A stretch of DNA of 22,250 nucleotides, from assembly GCF_001949145.1 (NCBI RefSeq), contig NW_019091398.1, positions 3,997 to 26,246 on the forward strand. Reading direction: 5' to 3'. The notes beneath the pieces were generated by a model. The model did no database searches. It was given only the letters and a program-made list of their open reading frames with translations, and was not told where the DNA came from. The translations under genes and the position numbers were made by a program. Of this stretch, positions 1 to 9,700 are shown in pieces (position 1 is the first letter of the stretch; every line of letters starts with the position of its first letter). The DNA comes from Acanthaster planci (Eukaryota > Echinodermata > Asteroidea > Valvatida > Acanthasteridae).

Positions 1-1
1 A

Positions 2-617
2 GGTGAAAATAGGGCAGCTACGGAGCGACAAAAACAATTCTCTCGAGCCGTCTACTTGATGAAAACAGCTCCTCCAGAACAAACAGTGTTGTTTGGAGGT
101 GATACAAATCTACGAGATAAAGAGGTTGGTGAAATTTCATTTTGATGTTGCCAAGTATGACTTGAATTTACTCTGTGAATCTATTCAGACATCTTAACCT
201 GTTAACACCCTTTTTAGGAAAACAAAAATGGTACTAATTAAAGGATCTGAATGTTGGTTACAGGTGAAGAAGTTTGGCTTGCCGACATACATTCATGATG
301 TCTGGGAGATGATTGGATCCCCTTCAGAGAGCAGATATACCTGGGATCTGACTAACAATGATAACTTAGACTGGCCATTCCCAAACCGACCACGCCTTCG
401 TTTTGACCGCCTTTATTTGAGGCACCCAAAAACGATGTCAGAAGTCCTAGCACCAAACACGTTCGATCTTCTTGGAAGAGAACGGCTCTCATGCAACAAG
501 TTTCCAAGTGATCACTGGGGCATTGTTTGTGATTTTCAGGTAAAAACGTCCCCACCACAGGTTGCAGAGGGGTCTCCTTCCAAAAAATTTAAATCTTTGC
601 ATTCACTTGGACAATAA
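2..617 (+). CDS. TDP2: Tyrosyl-DNA phosphodiesterase 2, C-terminal two exons (5' partial)
   Basis: TDP2 removes topoisomerase II peptides from 5' DNA ends, and is an Mg-dependent nuclease of the exonuclease-endonuclease-phosphatase fold. Two exons are visible: <2-124 and 264-617, joined in phase 0 (donor GAG|GTTGGT, acceptor TTACAG|GTGAAG). The first reads ...LMKTAPPEQTVLFGGDTNLRDKE and carries the GDTN catalytic motif. The second holds DVWEMIG, YTWD, RFDRLYLR and the final catalytic motif FPSDHWG. This block order is that of vertebrate TDP2 (GDTNLRD, DVWE, YTWD, LRFDR, SDHWG). The 158 visible residues are the end of the catalytic domain; the N-terminal part lies outside the window. After the usual end (SDHWGIVCDFQ) the frame runs on for 27 residues, VKTSPPQ... 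to TAA at 615-617. CAG|GTAAAA at 538-546 could instead be a donor to a further exon. The gene converges on CENPA. Confidence 0.5.
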
Positions 618-618
618 A
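613..618 (+). terminator. Candidate poly(A) signal AATAAA overlapping the TDP2 stop
   Basis: An AATAAA hexamer spans the TAA stop of the TDP2 reading frame (615-617). A second AATAAA lies at 1010-1015. Which one is used cannot be seen here; the second would give a 3' UTR of about 0.4 kb. Confidence 0.3.
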
Positions 619-3005
619 ACAGATATTTTCCTTCACTGAGTACTTTTCAATCTATAAATGTCTTCACAACAAAAAAAGATCCAGCATGTCCAAAGCCTGG
701 CGTCTGTCATTACAACGTACATGTACTTTAACCACTTGACATCAGATGATGTGTAATCACACATAATTTCCTCCTTTGTTCCACGGAGAACGTGTACACT
801 CATTTAAGAGTTCTTTTTTTTATTTCTGCAACTCATGTATTAACGCATCATGCTTGATTGGGTCCAAGCACAGTTGCAAGACTGAAGAACTTTCTAAAAG
901 AAAATCTGATGCTAACTGGTGAAAAAAATTCAGAAACCCTGTTTGTCTAGTTTCAAAAAAGTCCAGAATTGTTTATTATTATACACAAATTACCATCTAA
1001 AAGATGGCCAATAAAAGATGTCATTCATCTGGTACAAAGCTTAACGATAAACACTAAGGCTTGTCTTCAGAAGAGTGGCCAATCATTACATGTACACATA
1101 TGCACCATATATTGTCTTCAATGGTCATCCTATCAAATTGCATTCGATTGCTTTCTAAAAGAGAGGAAACTTGGGTAGAAAGTGACTAAAATGAAATTTA
1201 CATTTATATACATGTACAATCGTCATGCATGAGACACACCTTTTAAAGTCAGTTTCATATTAAAATTCAGTGGAATGCTTGAGGGTTTGTAATCATCATA
1301 GTGGATAAAAAATGGATGTACAAGTCTAGCGATCAAACTGTAAAGGAATTTCCAAATAAAAATGTTGAATGGATTAGGATAAATGCTGTCATGTTTACAT
1401 CCAAAATTAAAAGTGATAAACCAGATGCTTTGACATTCGGAGGAAGAACTGGCCTGAAAATTTCAATAAATGTGATGTCATGAAACGGCCAATGTGTGTG
1501 TTTCTTCTTTGTGAGCAGTTTTGATGAAGATGATACCAAAGGAGAGATTGAATGTGATTCGTTTGATCAATTTAAAACTCACTGTTACTCCCACACACCA
1601 AGCAGCCTTTGATTAAAGAAGAGTCAACATTTCAACTTTTCAATTGTTCTATACACTGTACATTTAACTGAGGCAAATTAAACTGCAGAGGACCAAAAAA
1701 AAGAAAAAGTACATGTATATCAAACTTTTTTGAGGGGAAATGCACATCTCTATCCAGAAAATACAAACTCCAGTGGTTGAGCAACAGCACCACGTGCAAT
1801 GCACCTGTATGCATACGCTAAAAAAGCAACTCAAAACTGTCATTTGTTAAATGCCCCTTTTAGAATAAACATACATGTACATGTCCTTTGGATTACACTC
1901 CTTGGTGCATGTACATGTATGAATCCTACCCTGGGTCAATAGTTTATGTACATGATCCCACAAGAACGTTTCCAGGGTGAATCCCGAAAATACTGGTGAT
2001 TTTTCCCTCAACTAGCGACTGGGCCCTACCTTCCTCACACCTGTAAAGAAATTAATTCTCCATGCCTCCTTGATGTGAAGGACCTGAGAAATGATTACCT
2101 AAACTTCAATGCTCAGAACTGAATATATATGTACATAAACAGTGATATAAACTGCTATGAATTTCCAAACCATTCTTGGTACTGTCAAGGACAACCTACA
2201 TGTACGTGTGAACTTTGTAGTTTGAGTTTATTTGACTAAATTAAAAAACATGCTTGATTCAAATGAAACAAAGAAATATACATTTATTTACAAGATCAGT
2301 GCAAGTCTAGTAAGTTCACGAAATTGTAACTTTGAAACCTAAACTAATCATAAATCCCTACAAATGAAGTAGCAGCAAGGAGTCATTCACTTGTTCATCA
2401 TCCAAAGAGCAAAATATACATCCATGAAAGAAGTAACTTTGGGTGAAAAGTTTGATCCCAGTCAATTCAAGTAACATTAGTTCCACAGCACTTGTTTGAA
2501 TTATACAGTATAAACAAATTAAAAAGACAGCATCTCTGCTTCTGTTTGACTGGGCCAGTAGTGAAGTCAGATTGACTGAGACTAACAAAATATAGACCAG
2601 TGGCTCAGCAATGACAAAATTCAGATGGGGAGTCTCAATGGTAACTCACGAGATTCGTAAAAACTTATTAACAGTCACAAACCATCATTTGTACAGTGAA
2701 ACACTGATAAGAGGAGCATTGCTACTATACAATGTCTTGTTCATATTAAAATAAGGACAATTTGAGGTCCCAAGTCTTTGTTTCTCTGGTTTTTTTTAAT
2801 TACTGATTATTCAAGGTACCAATTATAACAAGGTGATTTGAAAGTCCCAAGGACCTTGTTATGTAGTATTGTGTCAAAGTTGGGTTGCTATGGCAAAGGC
2901 TCTACGAATGTGGTTGGTATCCAAATGAATACATTGGCATTTAATTACTGTTTCATAAGCTCTTACTTTGGAAAACAGAAATTATCGAGCAGGTCCCAGC
3001 TTAGA
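618..3005. other. Intergenic region between convergent TDP2 and CENPA
   Basis: No coding exon is recognisable on either strand. The stretch is AT-rich and contains at least eight copies of the palindrome ACATGT, including a 14-bp hairpin at 1870-1921. It must contain both 3' UTRs. For CENPA (minus strand) a candidate ATTAAA signal reads from 2945 to 2940, about 60 nt past the stop; AATAAA reads at 2288-2283 and 2232-2227. Confidence 0.6.
1870..1921. repeat. Perfect 14-bp inverted repeat (hairpin) of ACATGT type
   Basis: CATACATGTACATG at 1870-1883 and its exact reverse complement at 1908-1921 are separated by a 24-nt spacer. Each arm is itself built of overlapping ACATGT/GTACATG palindromes. 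Confidence 0.75.
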
Positions 3006-5502
3006 TTACCCCAGTCCGTCTTGACGACCTCGTATCCGACGAGCTAGTTGGATGTCTTTAGGCATGATGGTTACTCGCTTAGCATGAATAGCACACAAAT
3101 TAGCATCCTCAAACAAATGGACAAGGAAAGCTTCAGATGCCTGGAAAATAAGAAATAAGACCTTAAGATGAAGTAAATACTGTTTAAGCAAACGAATTTA
3201 CCAGTGGTGAGATTGAGAAATGATAAAAATAGCTGAAAACAGCTGGAAAAAGGCATAACGAAGCTGAACTGTGAAAATCTCCTACACTTTTGTTCACAGC
3301 CAGTGAGGAAAAAAAGCTGAAATCCAAAACAAAACAAGCTGAGATCAGCTAAAAAGCTGGGAAATCTCATCAAATTTACTTTATCTCACAATAATTTTGA
3401 AAATTACAATTGAAGTCATATTTGCACTTTTTGATGCAATGCACAAGATAAAATTAATGCAATAGAAACATTTGATTGAGTCCACAATTTCATTTTCACC
3501 ACACCAAACAGAAGTTACAGGAGCTCAGTTAACTTTGTTTCCAGCTTTCGTTTCACTATCTTAGAGGGTATTTTACTGCCATCTTGGTGTTTATGCTAAT
3601 GAGCATCTTCATATTCACAAGTAAACCCTGTGATGCCATTCCGGGAAGCAAGCCTCAATGTTACATTGTTTTGTACACAAAGAGGCCCTGCCTTTTTGTA
3701 GATTTTTGCTGTACTAAATTTTCTCTTCTTACTGATTCCTTGTGTTTATGTGCACAGCAATTAGAAAGCACCAGTATATTCTGGGCTGACAATTTGAACA
3801 TAAAACCAATGCACTGAACTACATGTATGTCTTTGCTGGATGACATCACAGCAATGGCTCCCTCAGTTGTCTAGAAATATGTCGATAATTTCAATTATTG
3901 TAAAAGTGCACTTTTCAATACATTTAACCAAAAAAATGAAGAAGAGTTTCATACATTGAAGAAGAGAATAAAGTTGCTGAAAAATTGTGTCTAAGAAAAA
4001 TCCATTGCAGCTTCACTTTAAAGAACATCTTGATTCATTTTTTTACCTCTTGTAGAGCCATGATGGCCGCTGCCTGCCACATCAAATCATGATGAGAAAA
4101 TATACTAGCCACTTCACGAACCTACACGTACACAAACCAAGAAAGAAATATACATATATCATTTGTAATCCATACTTGGTTTCCTTGAATGCAGCAAGAA
4201 TACAAGTACCCTACAAAGCAGTCCCTATCTCGGACTCCAAATTGCTTACCACTCGTGCAAATGGAAGTTTAGCAATGAGTAGATTGGTCGACTTCTGGTA
4301 ACGGCGAATCTCAAGCAAGGCTTTGGTTCCTGGTCGAAATCTGTGCCTCCTGCGAAGTTCTGTGGGAGCATAAATTTTTACAGAACTGAAACATCATAAT
4401 AACAAACAAACATTGGAAGAAACAGAATCTATTGGCCTACCTACTGTAGAACAAATACATGTCAGCAAGACAGGTCTAGGCCGAGTCTTGCTCACTAGAC
4501 AAAAATTGAAAAAGTTTAGCACGCCAGAAACACAAAGTATGCATAGATATCAACAGCATGAACATAGAATATAAAGCATGAATAGAGACTTCCAGTCGAG
4601 GCTGAGAGAGAGAGAGAGAAACAGATGAGATTTTGATTTGTTTTAGATCATGTTATCACTTCCTGGTGGCTGATACCACATTACATGTATTTTTATGATG
4701 CCCTTATGTGGAACTCTTACCGAAAGTTAGGCATTTTTCTCAGTCCCAGATTCATGTCTTTTCAGCATGTTCAGCTAGGGACAAAAATGAGTGAGGGTGC
4801 TGTTTGTTTGCGAACTCATTTTCCTCAATAGGAAATTGTCATTAAACTTGGTCTTTTTCCGCAGGTTCTAAGCCCTAGCTCCTCTAATTAATTTCCAATT
4901 TCCAAATTTTTGAAATTTCAAGCAAAGGCAGCATTTAATTCATTGAAACAAGGCATGAAAAAGAACAAACATATGAATTTTAAGCTTTTCTGTCAAAATC
5001 CACGTTCATTTTATGTACAAAAAAAAACCCGACAGTTTGCCCTGCATTACACACCATGTACACACGTAAGCTGAGTCCAACGTATGTGATCAAAACTTAT
5101 ATCAAAATGTTCCTTATGACATCCTCTCCAAGATCACTTGAAAAACAAAATAGACAAAAAATTCATGAGCCTCACGTCATGTCATGATGTAGTTCAGCAT
5201 GTTCAGCATTTCTACAATTTTTATTGAAATGATGAAAAAAAGTGGACAACTGGAGGCAGGATGCATGTAACGTTAACACTCTTCTACATACCAGTGCCTG
5301 GGACACGAGGCGGTACGTTAAACATTCCCCCACCAGGCGTTGGTTGCCTACTCTGTGGACCGCTGGACGGTAAACTGTTGGGTGACACGACAGGTCGAGG
5401 TGACGGTGGACGCGGTCGATTGGGTTCTCTCCTCTTTGGAGTCAGACCCTTTCTTCGCTTTCCTCCACCAGTCTGTCGCTGGGCCTGATTTGTCCGAGCC
5501 AT
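3006..5502 (-). CDS. CENPA: Centromeric histone H3 variant CENP-A, complete, four exons
   Basis: CENP-A replaces H3 in centromeric nucleosomes and marks where the kinetochore forms. Exons on the minus strand: 5502-5292, 4359-4250, 4121-4047 and 3140-3006; intron phases 1, 0, 0; all GT-AG. The product is 176 aa. Residues 1-70 are an Arg/Pro-rich tail starting [18 protein letters not shown]. The histone fold follows: [15 protein letters not shown] (81-95), [12 protein letters not shown] (101-112), loop 1 FSHHDLMW (115-122), [19 protein letters not shown] (128-146), and [18 protein letters not shown] (153-170), ending RQDGLG. CENP-A rather than H3 is shown by the divergent long tail, loop 1 one residue longer than in H3 with Trp122, [10 protein letters not shown] (as in human CENP-A), the C-terminal GLG that in vertebrates contacts CENP-C, and introns. 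ATG 5502 is the first ATG in frame. The gene lies tail to tail with TDP2 and downstream of C8orf34 on the same strand. Confidence 0.95.
3141..4046 (-). other. CENPA intron 3, with an AGCTG-rich stretch
   Basis: No exon is recognised. At about 3230-3362 the pentamer AGCTG or its complement CAGCT recurs at short, irregular spacing in A-rich sequence. It looks like a decayed simple repeat. Confidence 0.6.
4360..5291 (-). other. CENPA intron 1
   Basis: This intron separates the N-terminal tail exon from the histone-fold exons (phase 1, codon 71 split G|AA). It contains a short GA run at 4604-4619 and nothing recognised as coding or as a mobile element. Confidence 0.7.
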
Positions 5503-5760
5503 GATCAGAAATAACCTTTGAGTCACTTTTCGTTGATTATACTCGCCGTAGGTATCAGTTTCACTGTTGTCATGTCATCTGATGAGATTTCGTGAGTAAA
5601 TTTGGCTCAATATCCGCAGTTCGAAAATCTGCGCCCATAAAATGGCGCCATCAAACAAAAGAGGGCGCCCTATAAAAACGGGCCCCGACAGAGGGCGCTA
5701 GAGGGGAAACAATTTTTCCTGGGGCTCCAAAACTTACAATACGTTACCACGAAAAGGTTA
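5503..5760 (-). promoter_or_regulatory. CENPA upstream region
   Basis: The stretch just upstream of the CENPA start is more GC-rich than its surroundings. It holds a 10-bp palindrome ATGGCGCCAT (5642-5651), two GAGGGCGC motifs (5661-5668 and 5691-5698; the second, CAGAGGGCGCTA, resembles the core of a CTCF site), and TTCGAA, which fits the CHR consensus of cell-cycle genes, at about 5620. A TATAAAA on the plus strand near 5671 points away from CENPA. The assignment as promoter rests on position; individual site functions are inference. Confidence 0.4.
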
Positions 5761-6721
5761 TTATTTGTTTTCTGAAGCTGATCATTTATTTTCCAGAGCT
5801 GAACAACTAGATATTAACCCCAAAGCCTTTTCGGCATTGGCCAAATCATTTGAAAATCCACACCACATTTTCAGAATCATAAATAAATATGCTCACGACA
5901 ATTACTCACGTATCGCAGACAGCATTTATTATATGGTAAGACTAGGTAAATTCAAAATTTTTTAAATTCATGTACTTTTAATAAACAGACACGCATATAT
6001 CCGTCTGAAGCATAGTGGTTTATCAGGTGAAATTTAACATGACACCATTTCTTCAGGAATTGTAGGATCAAATCCTGAAATATTTTGTAACAATTAAATT
6101 CAAGATCAAAATGTACTTTATTTTAACATCACGTTAAAATCGGTAACACACGAGAAGACTAAGGTTGTGACACAGCCAACTGGAAAAGAATAATTCACAT
6201 TCCTCTTCTAAACTTCTCAATAACAGGTGCACAAAACTTACACCAAGTTACATTTACTCAGAAAAAAGTCATAAAGGAAACCTTCAAGTTTGCGATAAAA
6301 AAATGACCTGCAGTGTACTTTGTACATTTCTTTCTTGTGCGGAAGCTGCTTAAATCTGATTTTTTTAACCGCTGGCTCTACACATAATATACACAGAAAA
6401 ACTTCAATAAAAAATGGATGTGTCAGAGACAAACACACTTTACCAAATTTGCAAAGATAGATATTGTTCTCAAAACATTTCAAAAAAATGCTGCAAATGC
6501 TGAAGACAATTATACATGTATTTCACAAGTGTTTTCCCAATAATAACCTGTGTTGAATTAAAAATTACTCTAAATATCTACATTGCACGGACACGACACA
6601 CAGAGTAGAGAGAGACTGTGACCATCTTTGTCAAAGCGATGGGGCCATTTTCAGTTCCTCCCTGATGCAATGTCAAGGCATTCCCCATCTTTACAGATCC
6701 AATCAACATGAGTTTCCTTCT
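5761..6721. other. Region between CENPA and the C8orf34 stop; probably mostly C8orf34 3' UTR
   Basis: The minus-strand AATAAA at 6122-6117, about 600 nt past the C8orf34 stop, is a candidate poly(A) signal. A plus-strand open stretch at 5702-5965 has no ATG upstream of its C-terminal part and no recognised homologue (see findings). Otherwise nothing is seen. Confidence 0.45.
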
Positions 6722-9700
6722 CTAGTCGTCATCTGATGACAGCTGCTGCCATGATCTGCCTTTATCCAAGAGAGCATCTGAATGACGCACCTGACGAGAC
6801 GATACCTGCAAGGATAACAAAGGCATTTCACTCAAGGTCTTCACCTGTGTGTTACTTGCAGAAAACCTACTGGTGACCATTTATTAACACTACATTAAAA
6901 CTGACTTGACATCACCTTGGGACATAATGCGGTACCTGACTGGTCCTTGGGGATTGGGATAACATTTGGGTTATTATGTGACCGGGATGATTCCAAAACG
7001 GTACGGCAGAGGGCGCCAAGCTACTTACATCAGTCTGTGAGCGAAAAGTCTTGGCCTCCCACGCCTGTCCAACCAGGGATGATCCAGCTCTGTAGGTGCC
7101 ACTGCCGTCGCCTGCTTCCTGACTAGAACTGCCAAATAACTCCCTGCTACTGCTGTTAGAAACAACACAGGAAAGAAATTCTCATGGCTTGGTACAGACT
7201 CAAGGAAGTCATCAACAGAACGGAGTTAACGAAACCACAAAACAGGGAGACGAGAAAATCAGACATGCTGTCAACTTTCTAGAATGGAGAAATTGGATTT
7301 TGGCGAAACGTTTATTCAATTTATCATTATTTCGTACGTCATCTACAGCATAAAAAATTGACAGAGGTAAGTCAACAGTTGGGGATTGTGAGTGGGCAAG
7401 GAGGTCCCATCATGTTGCACTCTATCAGAACGTGTTTGCACATCTGAACTTCAATGCATACACAAAGATCAGAGTCTGCTAGGCCCCAGCTTTTCAATTT
7501 AATGATAGACTAAACCAACTTACTCATGAACCATAGAGCTTTTGAGTCCTGAGCTACCAGGTCGAGTAGTTGAAGCTCCACCTGATGAGGGAAAGTATCA
7601 ATCATGGTTTAATTTGATACTTACATTAATGCTTGAGCGTGACCTTTATGGGCACTGTACACTCAGTTGCTACCAGGGAATCAAACTTCAACCTTCTGCT
7701 TACTACTGCATATGTGTAACACCTGGGCCATCCGGCTTACCAAGTTAGATGGCTCAATGACCATACGGGCAATTCACACTACAGTGTGCCACCAAGAGTT
7801 TGCCTCAGACAGGCCACTTTTCAAGTTTATGGTCGACTCACTGCCCCGATTGAGCAAAATTTGGTACACTTGGGGATATTTGATTGAATGAGTCATTCCC
7901 TGAACCATCATTTTGACTACCTAACACCCATTCGCCGCAATTTTGAATTTTTTACCAAAATAAACAAATATTTGGGAAAATTGAAGTTTCCTGCGCACAT
8001 CGCAGTTAGCCAATGAGACTTTGTCAACTTTTTATCTCATAACGCACAACGGAAAGCCTCTCCATGACAACCTCTTGGTGGCGCACTGCATTGTGAATCG
8101 CCTGTATTCATTGCCACCAAGCTAAGCAAGAAATGTTATCAAAAAGGTTATGTGCTTAGTAAATTCAGTTTGAGAGCCAGAGATTAGCAGCAAAGAGCAA
8201 TAAGCCACATACAACTTAAATTTAAATAAAATCTGGTACACTATGTTATCTGATTGCACAGAAATGTAACAATTTGAATTCACCAGACTAAAGACAATGT
8301 TGCTATACCTCGTGATTCGGGGCAAGTTTTTGCATAGCGACCACCATCTCTGGAATGGACTGGCTCCTTTGTGCCGTTCTTATCCACTGAGAACAGTGTA
8401 TTGTTGCAAGGCGTCTCTTATGTAACTAAGCAAATGATTGCCCTGAATCACAAGGTATAGCAACAGTGGTTTTAGTATGGAGAATTCAAGTTGTTATGTT
8501 CACATGAATTCAAAGAACTCAGTGTACCAGATTTTATTCAAATTTAACTTGCAAATGGCCGATTGACATTCGACCTGTAATCCAATGAAGAACTGTTGAC
8601 TTACTGTTAGGCTCCACCCAAACAGGACGTCGCTGAAGTGGAACAGAGAAACAATGATATTCAAATTTAAATCTAATGACACAGTTACCTTCACAAATAA
8701 TTCAAAAGAGTGAGTCAAAACTACACACAATACAGTTGACTGCAAATATTGTATCACTTTTCAAACATTTCTAAGATAGCATTTCTTATGAATTGAAACT
8801 GAAACCCTTCTTAATGATATAAAGATAAACATTCTCACCGGTCCAACAACTTCAGATGCACTCTCAAAGTCATCATCACTAGTGACAGGTGCACTGAATG
8901 CTCCACCATACTCTCCCGACGTGACATCACTGATACTCTCATAGGCACCGTACTTGCCCAAGGCATCACCACCTGCAGTGCTGGCATCATTGCTACTGAC
9001 AAGCCTGCCAAACACAATGGTCGTAAAGTGCATTCACAAGTCACCCATTTCAAGCGGCAAAGCCATCAAAACTTAGCTACAAAAATGGAACAAACAAGAA
9101 GATTGTTTGAACAAAGACCATGAATGGAGAGGGGTCTGAACCACTGGCATCCACCCAAGTCATCATTCTAGTGATCGCACTACTGAGCTACCAAGCCCAC
9201 AGTTGGAGATCTTCCAATTTGTGAATGGCTTCACGCGAGAACAAGTGGTTGCAAGTCCAGCAATTTGATCAAACTAGCATTCACCTTGCACATTTACTGC
9301 AGATTGCCACTTTGACTTCCGGTTCCGGCGGTGGGGCACGCCGTCTCATTGACTGCAGTAAAATAAAACAATAATGAGCTTACTTGATAAAATGAGAAAG
9401 TTTACACAACAGAGCAAGATACCAATTAACATAACAATGAGGAGAGAAAGCGTGAATTAAAACATGCAGAAATCTCAATACATGCCGGGAAGGGTCTTAT
9501 GACTGTTTAAGTGTGTCGTGTAAATGGTCATCCCAACTCATTTGAATCTGTTGAACACTTGGATAGAACATAAAAAAGGGACATAGAATTTACAAGGAAA
9601 TATTTGAAGTTCCATCACCACAGATAATACCATGCAGTACTGTCTGGGAAAATGGGGCATGCACAAAATAAACCACAGTGAACTAGAGGGGAAATAAAGA

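Noticed and set aside
3006-3140. Canonical histone H3 gene or pseudogene
   Set aside because: The H3-like exon joins upstream exons in phase, has CENP-A type residues ([15 protein letters not shown]), and lacks the intronless structure of replication-dependent H3.
5261-5488. Plus-strand frame over the CENPA first exon
   Set aside because: It is the complement of the Arg/Pro-rich CENP-A tail exon, whose own frame, splice sites and continuation into a histone fold are clear.
8071-8121. 9-bp inverted repeat CTTGGTGGC / GCCACCAAG
   Set aside because: Too short to separate from chance in this length of sequence, with no further matching flanks.
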